Shown here in pieces: positions 15,468 through 20,982 of a stretch of DNA of 20,982 bases. Position 1 is the stretch's first letter. Each line of letters opens with the position of its first letter. Source of the DNA: a virus; the IMG/VR virus record IMGVR_UViG_3300046656_000237, positions 1 through 20,982 of that record; one strand, given 5' to 3'. The notes beneath the pieces were generated by a model. It saw only the letters and a program-made list of their open reading frames with translations, was not told the origin of the DNA and ran no database searches. A program made the position numbers and the translations under genes.

Positions 15468-15733
15468 TGGGCAAAATAGGTGAAGTCGGCATAGGCTGTC
15501 CGGCCGGTTGCCAATCCGTCCTGGCGGCGGATCTCCTCGAGGATTTCCGAGAGCGTTGCCTTGATGCTCGGCAGGTCGCTCCGGGTCACGCTGCGGCTGC
15601 TTTGAACACCGTCCCGAGCCACCACGGCCAAATTATAACTTTGCGCCGTGGCCAGGCCTTGGATCGCGCCAAGGTACAGGTCCCGTGTTTCCTCCAACCA
15701 GGCATAGGAGACGCCGTAAAATGCACTCGCCAT
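15464..15733 (-). CDS. Head-tail joining protein, gpW-like
   Basis: An 89-residue protein between the terminase and the portal gene, exactly where lambda has W. Its core follows the gpW pattern: a first helix (YLGAIQGLATAQ), a two-strand hairpin (YNLAVVARDGVQSSRSVTR), then a second helix beginning with an aspartate (SDLPSIKATLSEILEEIRRQDG). Lambda W likewise has a hairpin ending in SVSDLKKYIAELE. The protein completes the filled head and provides the tail docking surface. It is about 20 residues longer than lambda gpW at both ends. No ribosome site precedes the ATG; the 30-bp repeat sits 13 nt upstream. Confidence 0.75.
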   Translation of the reverse strand: MASAFYGVSYAWLEETRDLYLGAIQGLATAQSYNLAVVARDGVQSSRSVTRSDLPSIKATLSEILEEIRRQDGLATGRTAYADFTYFAQ

Positions 15734-15746
15734 CTACTTTACGGCC

Positions 15747-15776
15747 GAATCGGAAATTAGATCGGAAATTAGGATT
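15747..15776. repeat. 30-bp direct repeat, copy 2 (before gpW-like gene)
   Basis: Identical to 13982-14011, same orientation, with the same tandem 12-mers (15749-15760 and 15761-15772). It ends 13 nt before the gpW-like ATG. The base patterns after both copies also agree at the ATG (GTAGATG in each). The stop of the small open frame 15769-15954 falls at the same point as the portal stop in copy 1. Confidence 0.95.
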
Positions 15777-15954
15777 TTCGGCGGAGCCGTCCCAAAAGCG
15801 CGGAGGAGCCGGCGGAAAACCCGGAGGAGCCGTGCGCTTTCTGGCCTTTCTGGCTTACGGTTAGCTGCGACTGCATTCCGTGAACTTTTTTTGAACTATT
15901 CACGACTCTTAAAACCTCTGCATCACAGCCGTTTGCGCTGTTTTGTTTGAACAT
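15769..15954 (-). CDS. Doubtful small open frame, 61 residues
   Basis: An ATG-started frame ending in SALLGRLRRKS, with its TAA inside the 30-bp repeat. The sequence is Ser/Gly/Lys-rich with no recognised domain, and there is no good ribosome site. It could be a remnant of a gene once joined to the repeat, as the portal end is in copy 1. It may equally be chance. Confidence 0.2.
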   Translation of the reverse strand: MFKQNSANGCDAEVLRVVNSSKKVHGMQSQLTVSQKGQKAHGSSGFSAGSSALLGRLRRKS

Positions 15955-16078
15955 TCCGTGAATTCCAGGGTGGCCTTTTTTTGGGGCTGGAGTTTGAATT
16001 TTCGATCCTGAATGCCAGCTTGCGGCACTGGTATTGCGGGTTTGTCTGTGGTGGGTGGTTCCGAATCAAGCCCACCAT
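15923..16078 (-). CDS. Doubtful small open frame, 51 residues, with ribosome site
   Basis: The ATG at 16078 is preceded by AGGA at 5 nt spacing. The product would be basic and Asn/Pro/Gln-rich (starts MVGLIRNHPPQTNPQYQC, ends QTKQRKRL). It begins 34 nt after the large terminase stop. No family is recognised, and composition looks non-coding, so it is kept only because of the ribosome site. Confidence 0.2.
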   Translation of the reverse strand: MVGLIRNHPPQTNPQYQCRKLAFRIENSNSSPKKRPPWNSRNVQTKQRKRL

Positions 16079-16112
16079 GGTTTTCCTGATAATCAGCCGC
16101 GCCCCGGGGGAC

Positions 16113-18023
16113 TTAATTGCCTGCCGGGGTTTCCGCTTCCGGCGCCGCCTCATCCGCCACCGTCCCGCTCTGAATCAGCCCGTCGTTGATTGCGGCGGTT
16201 AGAATCATGCACTCGCAATCCCGGGAGTGGCAGCCGGCCCGGCCCACATCCATCCACTCCCAGGTCTTTTCCCCGGTTCGCTTGTTCGTCTTTTCCTTCA
16301 GCCGCTCCCCGTTGATTTGGTCCACGTAACTTTTTGGTGCATCCGCCGGGACACCCCAATAGACTCCGCGGCCTTGCTGCAGACGCCAGAGGTGGGTTTT
16401 AATGGATGGATTCGACCAGGAGAACCAGCGGGCCCGGGATCGCACCTTGACCTTGGTAGCCTTGCCTTCGACGTCCACTCCGTCCCGCAGAAATTCGTAA
16501 ATCTTCCCGGCGCTGGGCACTGAGTATGGCAGCACAATCTTCCGCTTCAGCGCAGCCTTGTAATGGCTAAAGCCACGTTGCTCCGACCCCATGGTTGCCC
16601 ACCAGCCATGGAAAGCGCAATGCTCGTCGACTTCATCGGTGCGGTATTTTCGGTCCACCAGCACCCGCACGGGCTCCACGGCCAGCCGGTCCGCCAGGTC
16701 CTTGACGTCCGCCCAGGTGTCCAGTCGCTCCGCGGCCACGAGCCGGCTTTCACCCGTGGCGGAGAATGCCCGCGCTACCGCCCACATGTGGTCAAGCTGC
16801 ACGTCCACTGCCATGAACCGCGTCTTCTCGGGTTCCCAGAATTTGCCAGGAATCATGTCGGCGCCGGCCAGCTTGTAGCCGTCTCCGGTCACGGTCAGCG
16901 TCTCGGTGCGAAAGAAAGTAGGTTCGTCCCAGGGCTCGCCCAGATCCTCGGTGATGACCTCAATCAATGGTTCCTGATTTCCCTTTCGGAATTGCGCGGC
17001 GGCCTTGATGAACCGGCAGGCGATCTCGGCCCAGTCGCACTGAGCCCACGGCATGGAAAGCTGATTCCAATTGAAGCTGCGCGCGTGGCGTTGTGGGGCT
17101 GGATTGTAGTCTTGCGGATGAATTGTGGCAATCAGCGCATACTTGTCCGCATTGTGATATAAGTGTCCGCACTTCGGGTTCTCGCACTGATACCGGACAG
17201 TCGTTCGGAGTGCGTCGAAGTTATATTTCCCGCCCGGCTTCGTGGTTTCGTTTTTTTCCCAGACGATGCCGCCGCACTCGCGGGCTTCATGGTGGAGCAC
17301 GGTCGGCACCTTAGAGAAACGGAACGGCTGCGAGTGCCCGCAATGAAGGCAGCGGAAGTGAGCCATCGTGCGCGTGCCCTCCAGCCAGTCGATGTGCAGC
17401 TCGTCCTCCATCGCCCCGGGTGTGCCCATGGAGAATTCAAGGGAATTGTGAAAGGTCGTCGTCCTCTTTCGCAGCATGTCCATACGCCCCGGCTTCCACT
17501 CCCGGCGTTCATCGCAGAAGATATAGCGCACCGGATCGGATTGAAGCCCAATGCGCGAGTTGGCCCCACGCATCATGAGATTCATACTGTCGAATTGTAT
17601 GAGTCGCTTGCTCTTTTTGTTTCGGTCCGACGGGTGAAGCGCCGCAGTTTTCTCGCAACGCATCAGCGCCGGGTACAGCCGCTTCTGGCCGAACTCTTCG
17701 GAGGAAGACATTGATGCCCCTACCCACATCGCCGTACCTGGTGCCTCGCAGATGACGTAGGCCAGCAGGTTAATACCCATCTGGGTCTTAGCCACCTGAG
17801 CGCTGGTCATGCACACGATCTTGCGACAGTACGGGTCCTGTGCCGCGTCCGCCACCCAGCGAACAGCGGGCGTGATCTCGGTCGAGTAGCGGCCTTGGAT
17901 GGGGGAATCGTTTCCTAGGACTATGTTTTGATGCCACCACTCCCACATTGGAAGGGCTGACGGCGGGGCAACGTCGCGGGCAATGTGGGCATCGCAGACG
18001 GCGAGCCATTCGGCGGAAGTCAT
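16113..18023 (-). CDS. Terminase large subunit, lambda gpA type
   Basis: A 636-residue packaging motor and nuclease. The ATG at 18023 is chosen because it overlaps the preceding stop (ATGA); an upstream extension would run through the neighbouring gene. Residues 74-81 (SAQVAKTQ) are a deviant Walker A as in the gpA family. YIFCDE at 167-172 is Walker B plus catalytic glutamate. C225/C228 and C280/C285 form a zinc-ribbon-like pair typical of gpA relatives. The nuclease region shows FMAVDVQ with D407 and VLVDRKY with D457. TPGAMEDELHIDW and GRAGCHSRDCE are also family-like. It probably makes cohesive ends or a related cut with the Nu1-like small subunit. Normal partners follow (gpW-like, portal). 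Confidence 0.95.
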   Translation of the reverse strand: MTSAEWLAVCDAHIARDVAPPSALPMWEWWHQNIVLGNDSPIQGRYSTEITPAVRWVADAAQDPYCRKIVCMTSAQVAKTQMGINLLAYVICEAPGTAMWVGASMSSSEEFGQKRLYPALMRCEKTAALHPSDRNKKSKRLIQFDSMNLMMRGANSRIGLQSDPVRYIFCDERREWKPGRMDMLRKRTTTFHNSLEFSMGTPGAMEDELHIDWLEGTRTMAHFRCLHCGHSQPFRFSKVPTVLHHEARECGGIVWEKNETTKPGGKYNFDALRTTVRYQCENPKCGHLYHNADKYALIATIHPQDYNPAPQRHARSFNWNQLSMPWAQCDWAEIACRFIKAAAQFRKGNQEPLIEVITEDLGEPWDEPTFFRTETLTVTGDGYKLAGADMIPGKFWEPEKTRFMAVDVQLDHMWAVARAFSATGESRLVAAERLDTWADVKDLADRLAVEPVRVLVDRKYRTDEVDEHCAFHGWWATMGSEQRGFSHYKAALKRKIVLPYSVPSAGKIYEFLRDGVDVEGKATKVKVRSRARWFSWSNPSIKTHLWRLQQGRGVYWGVPADAPKSYVDQINGERLKEKTNKRTGEKTWEWMDVGRAGCHSRDCECMILTAAINDGLIQSGTVADEAAPEAETPAGN

Positions 18024-18649
18024 TTCGGAGGGTCGAGTTTTCTGCTCAACATATCGGCCCTCTCCCTGCTTCCTACAGCAACCCAACCGTGCCAACTGCA
18101 CAATTTTCCATCATCGCTCATAAGTTGGGCAAGCCTTTTCGAGGCATTGCACGAAAAATCTTTCCATACCACATCGCAAGGATCAAACAGGTGCGAATTC
18201 TCTCGAATGAGATGGCTGAGATTGAATCCCTCAATGGTGAAACCTGCGGGGCTTCTAAAATGCCACCACTTCGCCTTCCAGTGGTCAGGACCTTTCGCTG
18301 CCCGTCCCGGAGGATTAGGTTGGCCTTTGTGCGCCAACCCGATGGCTCTTATTTGGGCCTTGGTATTAGGATTTTGCCCGTTGATTCGACCGCCCATTCT
18401 GGAATACTTCAATCGATCCTCGCTGGTAAAATTGCAGATTCTCCCGGCCGCAGCGTGCAACTTGTTTTTGATGGCCACGGATTCATACATTTCCGGCGGA
18501 GGCAACTTCCGAGTTCCTGATGCCCATTTGGCGCTAAGTGCTGCCGACAGCTTGCGCCTTGTTTCTTCTGATTTAGGCGCGGCGGTTGCCTTCCACTCCT
18601 TCCACGCTTGTAACCTTTTCGCCTCGCCCTCTGGTGTTCTATTTTTCAT
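18020..18649 (-). CDS. Putative NUMOD3-like DNA-binding protein between terminase genes
   Basis: A 209-residue protein overlapping both neighbours by 4 nt (ATGA). The N-terminus carries a basic helix (SEETRRKLSAALSAKWASG) of the NUMOD3 type found in GIY-YIG and HNH homing endonucleases. A second similar segment lies at about 75-95 (SEDRLKYSRMGGRINGQNP). The C-terminal region (HWKAKWWHFRSPAG, NLSHLIRENSHLFDP, then SCNASKRLAQL and SWHGW) looks like the DNA-recognition module of such proteins. No HNH or GIY-YIG catalytic motif is visible, so it may be a nuclease derivative that kept only DNA binding. Base composition is AT-richer than the terminase genes, suggesting recent gain. A ribosome-site-like AAGAAGGTGGA precedes the ATG. 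Confidence 0.5.
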   Translation of the reverse strand: MKNRTPEGEAKRLQAWKEWKATAAPKSEETRRKLSAALSAKWASGTRKLPPPEMYESVAIKNKLHAAAGRICNFTSEDRLKYSRMGGRINGQNPNTKAQIRAIGLAHKGQPNPPGRAAKGPDHWKAKWWHFRSPAGFTIEGFNLSHLIRENSHLFDPCDVVWKDFSCNASKRLAQLMSDDGKLCSWHGWVAVGSRERADMLSRKLDPPK

Positions 18650-19008
18650 TCCACCTTCTTTGTCCGATCAATTTCTCTAATTATTTTAGCGGTGCGTTTT
18701 TGCACCAATCGGTTCAAGCTTGCGAATTCCTCCGACACTCTCGTCCAGTCATCTTTATCAAAATCTTTAAACCGAGCCTCTTTCAGAAGTTTTAAAACCA
18801 ACTTCTTTAGCGTTATCACCCGGCCTTTGATCAATGAGTTTTCAATGTCCGAGATGCATACTTGCAATCCGCTTTGGTGCGGCCAGATGCTAATATCCGC
18901 GGTCGGCATTATAACGGCGTTAAGCTCTTCGAGAATGCTGTCGCAAAATTCACTATCTAGCGTGATGGTGCTTTCTCTGGACGGCCGGTTTTTGAACTTG
19001 ATTTTCAT
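18646..19008 (-). CDS. Unknown accessory protein between terminase genes
   Basis: A 120-residue protein with no family recognised. It starts MKIKFKNRPSRESTITLD; the ATG at 19008 is chosen for its AAGGAGG site 4 nt upstream and its ATGA overlap with the small terminase stop. The N-terminal part is strand-like (ISIWPHQSGLQVCISDIEN). The rest is strongly helical and charged (LKKLVLKLLKEARFKDFDKDDW, ending REIDRTKKVE), with spacing suited to an oligomerising coil. It is AT-richer than its neighbours and probably came with the next gene as a cargo pair. A role in packaging control is possible but unproven. Confidence 0.7.
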   Translation of the reverse strand: MKIKFKNRPSRESTITLDSEFCDSILEELNAVIMPTADISIWPHQSGLQVCISDIENSLIKGRVITLKKLVLKLLKEARFKDFDKDDWTRVSEEFASLNRLVQKRTAKIIREIDRTKKVE

Positions 19009-19640
19009 GCTGCCTCCTTCGCCCATTCGCACTTCGCCAGTTCGGATAGCGCCTCATTGATCCCGAGCCGCATCGCTTCTCTGATTTCCGTCGGGTCTGC
19101 CATGACCGCGAACCGTTGGGCGAAGTTGTCGGGCAACGTGAGCAGGCGCGTCTTAAATGCAATTATCGCCCGCGTAAAACTTCGACGCATAATCTCGGCC
19201 GGTATCAGTGTCCGGCGCTGAGTCGCAACAATTATCTCGGCGCGATCCGCCTTCGCCCGCAGGTAGCGGGATTCGCTCAGGTGCTTCGGCTCGCTCTTGT
19301 CCGGCTCGACATTGTGGTCCGCGAGCCATTTTCTGAACGTCGGCAGGTGGACGGTGTTATTGCCCCGGAACGCCGGGCACCCCTGACGCTTGGCCTCGCG
19401 GGCAACGGCCATCGAAGTGCCGAGCATGTTCGCGGCCTGGCTCATGCTGCCGGCTAGGTCGATGTCGGCGGGCGTCTTGGTCTTGCCCGTCTGCACCCCC
19501 TCAAGCTCATCGACCTCGCGCTTTGTCAGCGTCACCCCGCGGGCCAACTTCTTGGCGATGTTCGCGCGGTTGGCTTGCAGCATCTGCTCGGCTTGATCCG
19601 GTGAGAGCGCGGGAGATTTGGACTTTGGCTTTCGTTTCAT
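19005..19640 (-). CDS. Terminase small subunit, Nu1-like
   Basis: A 211-residue protein. The ATG at 19640 is preferred; a much longer frame upstream only mirrors the methyltransferase gene. Residues 67-105 (SQAANMLGTSMAVAREAKRQG, then HLPTFRKWLADH) form a MerR/Nu1-type winged helix-turn-helix that would bind the packaging site. The region after it (ESRYLRAKADRAEIIVATQRR) is a Nu1-like helix, followed by a conserved RSFTRAIIAFKTRLLTLPDNFAQRF segment for assembly with the large subunit. The N-terminus is basic. The start now lies 1 nt after the methyltransferase stop. The 3' end has an embedded AAGGAGG that serves the next gene. Confidence 0.85.
   Translation of the reverse strand: MKRKPKSKSPALSPDQAEQMLQANRANIAKKLARGVTLTKREVDELEGVQTGKTKTPADIDLAGSMSQAANMLGTSMAVAREAKRQGCPAFRGNNTVHLPTFRKWLADHNVEPDKSEPKHLSESRYLRAKADRAEIIVATQRRTLIPAEIMRRSFTRAIIAFKTRLLTLPDNFAQRFAVMADPTEIREAMRLGINEALSELAKCEWAKEAA
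19013..19019 (-). promoter_or_regulatory. Shine-Dalgarno site for the 120-residue accessory gene
   Basis: The minus strand reads AAGGAGG, 4 nt before the ATG at 19008. It lies within the small terminase 3' end and decides the start over the earlier ATG in the same frame. Confidence 0.7.
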
Positions 19641-19641
19641 T

Positions 19642-20955
19642 TCAGCAGGCGCGGTTTGCCGCTCGTGGCGCTGAGAACGAACCATTGCAATGCGAGGTTC
19701 GGGAAGTGGCGTCGGCCCATCGCTGAATAGCGACGGCCACATATCCGGGATCGATCTCAATGGCGCGGCACTTCCGGCCCAGTTGCTCGCAGGCGATGAT
19801 CGTCGTACCGGATCCGCAGAATGGTTCGTAAACCAGATCTCCGAATTGGCTGCTGTTGCGAATTGGCCGGGCCATGCACTCAACTGGCTTTTGAGTGCTG
19901 TGACCGGTGTCACTCCTCGAAGGTTTATTGATTTCCCAAAGCGTCGTTTGGTCCCGTCCGCCGCTCCACCGCCCCGGCTTTCCTTTGCGTACAGCGTACC
20001 AACAAGGCTCGTGCCTCCAGTGATAGTCACCGCGGCCGATCGCGAATTGCTGTTTGGCCCAGATTATCTGGCACCGGATTTCAAACCCAGCGGATTCAAT
20101 GGAGACTTGAACCTCGCTGGCACGCCGACCGGCGTGCCAGATGTATGCAACGTCGCCCGGAAACAGCTTCCACACCGGCGACCAGTCGGCGCGGTCGTCG
20201 TTCGCAACCTTCCCGATGGCTCGCCCATCGCTGGGCGAGCCATCGGCCCTCATTGCCTTGTTCCGCCAGTCCGCATCGTACTCCACGCCGTAGGGCGGAT
20301 CGGTGACCATCAGGTGCGGCTCGTCGCCATCGAGCAATGCTCTCACGACTGCCGGATCCGTGGAGTCTCCGCACGCCAACCTATGCGCCCCCAGCTCCCA
20401 AATCTGCCCCAACTTCACACCCCACTTCTTCGCCAACTCCGCGGCCATGTCGATCTGCGGCTCGGCGTCAACCGTGCTCTCGGGCGCCAAACTCGCCACA
20501 AGTTCCGCCAGCTTGTCCGCATCAAACCCCGTCAGCGCGCGTAAGTCCACATCGAGCCCGGCCACAATCTTCGCCAGGGCCGCGTCGTCCCACGTCCCGG
20601 CATGGTTGTTTGCCGCCAGCATCGCGGCCTGCTCGCGCTTGAGCGGCCATTCCACCTCGCGGTATGGGCATTGCACCCCGCCGAGCATGACGTAGCCACG
20701 CGCCACGGTTCCCCATTTGTCACGCGGGAAGCTGTCCTGAATGTGCAGCTTCGTGCCCGCTTCCTTGAACAAGGCCACCCGTTGGTTGCCGCCCACCAGA
20801 TGCCCGGTGGTGCGGTTATTCACAATGCCGGATAGGTCGCCGAATTCTTCCAGAGCATGGCGCAATGTTTCGGCAGCTTCCGGGGTTATGGTGCGCGGGT
20901 TCGCTGGGTTCAGCGCCAGCGTTGAAATGGGGGTTTTGGTCGTTTTGTGGGACAT
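19642..20955 (-). CDS. ParB-like nuclease/DNA amino-methyltransferase fusion, C-terminal frame altered
   Basis: A 437-residue protein. Residues 5-110 are a ParB/sulfiredoxin-like domain with its signature GHLVGGNQRV at 51-60. Residues 185-415 are an N4/N6 amino-methyltransferase: DPPYGVEYD (motif IV) at 219-227 comes before FCGSGTT (motif I) at 379-385 and AIEIDP (motif III). This is a beta-class order, so it should methylate adenine N6 or cytosine N4. Such fusions are common beside phage terminases and may protect DNA or mark packaging sites. From T417 to the stop, 20 residues come from a frame altered by a copy of a 46-bp hub-gene segment. Without 44 nt of it, the protein would end WADATGKPRLLK with its stop overlapping the terminase ATG. 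Catalytic motifs precede the change. Confidence 0.88.
   Translation of the reverse strand: MSHKTTKTPISTLALNPANPRTITPEAAETLRHALEEFGDLSGIVNNRTTGHLVGGNQRVALFKEAGTKLHIQDSFPRDKWGTVARGYVMLGGVQCPYREVEWPLKREQAAMLAANNHAGTWDDAALAKIVAGLDVDLRALTGFDADKLAELVASLAPESTVDAEPQIDMAAELAKKWGVKLGQIWELGAHRLACGDSTDPAVVRALLDGDEPHLMVTDPPYGVEYDADWRNKAMRADGSPSDGRAIGKVANDDRADWSPVWKLFPGDVAYIWHAGRRASEVQVSIESAGFEIRCQIIWAKQQFAIGRGDYHWRHEPCWYAVRKGKPGRWSGGRDQTTLWEINKPSRSDTGHSTQKPVECMARPIRNSSQFGDLVYEPFCGSGTTIIACEQLGRKCRAIEIDPGYVAVAIQRWADATSRTSHCNGSFSAPRAANRAC
19660..19705. repeat. 46-bp direct repeat, copy B (3' end of methyltransferase gene)
   Basis: Exact copy of 4394-4439 from the hub gene, same orientation, about 15.3 kb away. 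Here it is read in a different frame from copy A. It replaces the natural end of the methyltransferase, which identifies this as the inserted copy. Confidence 0.95.
20117..20140. repeat. Perfect 10-bp inverted repeat with 4-nt loop
   Basis: CTGGCACGCC (20117-20126) and its exact reverse complement (20131-20140) flank GACC. It lies in the methyltransferase coding region at the WHAGRRAS residues. It may only reflect codon choice. Confidence 0.8.
20213..20246. repeat. Perfect 15-bp inverted repeat with 4-nt loop
   Basis: Positions 20213-20227 and 20232-20246 are exact reverse complements around TCGC. The repeat is in the methyltransferase coding region, in the linker DGSPSDGRAIG shortly after motif IV. 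It would give a strong mRNA hairpin within the gene. Confidence 0.9.
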
Positions 20956-20982
20956 AATTAAGAGACTCAGTTTCGCGTTACC

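Larger units (their letters stand above)
15734..16112. other. Longest gene-poor stretch (about 380 bp) between large terminase and gpW-like gene
   Basis: In an otherwise tightly packed block this stretch holds no convincing gene. It contains the 30-bp repeat at 15747-15776. It also has three GGCTCC-type short repeats around 15780-15835 and an 11-bp direct repeat CATTCCGTGAA at 15874-15884 and 15952-15962. Two small open frames are present (listed separately with low confidence). Poly-A/T runs occur near 15886 and 15975. No tRNA or clear terminator hairpin was recognised. Confidence 0.6.

Noticed and set aside
15734-16112. tRNA or rho-independent terminator in the gap
   Set aside because: No cloverleaf or stem followed by a T run in the direction of transcription could be made out by eye.
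18024-18101. N-terminal extension of the large terminase
   Set aside because: It overlaps the preceding gene in another frame, whereas the ATG at 18023 gives an ATGA overlap and a normal family start.
4394-19705. Diversity-generating retroelement (template/variable repeat pair) for the 46-bp repeats
   Set aside because: The copies are identical with no adenine-specific changes, no reverse transcriptase is present, and the methyltransferase is not a plausible variable target.
19641-20030. N-terminal extension of the small terminase (131 codons upstream of 19640)
   Set aside because: The extension is read within the methyltransferase gene and looks non-protein-like. The family start MKRKPKSKS follows the methyltransferase stop directly.
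19690-20544. Plus-strand open frame of 284 codons opposite the methyltransferase
   Set aside because: The minus strand carries DPPY and FCGSGTT motifs; the plus frame has no recognisable features and is a GC-driven shadow.

Overview
This window is a late (structural) gene block of a tailed bacteriophage or prophage with a long-tailed, siphovirus-like plan. Every convincing gene is on the minus strand, so it is read from about 20.95 kb down to 1. Genes are packed tightly, mostly with ATGA or few-base overlaps. The DNA is moderately GC-rich, with AT-richer patches at about 18.0-19.0 kb and inside the tape-measure gene. No tRNA, rRNA, CRISPR, integrase, lysis or replication gene is visible. The host cannot be named from the sequence. 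Sec-type signal peptides and an NlpC/P60 tail peptidase fit a bacterial host, and mixed Shine-Dalgarno use hints at a host that does not depend strongly on that signal.

Packaging (about 16.1-20.95 kb): a ParB-like/DNA methyltransferase fusion, a Nu1-like small terminase, two accessory genes in AT-richer DNA (one with a NUMOD3-like N-terminus), then a lambda gpA-type large terminase. About 380 bp without a convincing gene follows.

Head (about 10.8-15.7 kb): gpW-like joining protein, lambda-type portal, ClpP-like prohead protease with a fused (and probably nested) scaffold, major capsid protein, an unknown 100-residue protein, a gpFII-like joining protein and a tail-terminator-like protein. 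The order follows lambda W-B-C/Nu3-E-FII.

Tail (1-10.8 kb): tail tube, two adjacent paralogous proteins with signal peptides, a gpG/gpGT-type chaperone pair joined by a -1 frameshift at a run of seven T, tape measure, two distal-tail/hub proteins, an NlpC/P60 peptidase, a large tip protein and the start of a collagen-like fibre running off the window. The distal-tail order resembles gene transfer agent g12-g15, so the module looks like a lambda-like head joined to a GTA-like tail end.

Most notable: (1) a 46-bp segment of the hub gene is repeated exactly at the 3' end of the methyltransferase gene, where it shifts the frame; removing 44 nt restores both a plausible C-terminus and the ATGA overlap with the terminase gene. 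(2) A 30-bp direct repeat made of two tandem 12-mers lies just before both the gpW-like and the protease genes, flanking a gpW-portal cassette. (3) Two paralogous Sec-signal proteins lie inside the tail operon. (4) A T TTT TTT frameshift site is present in the chaperone gene.
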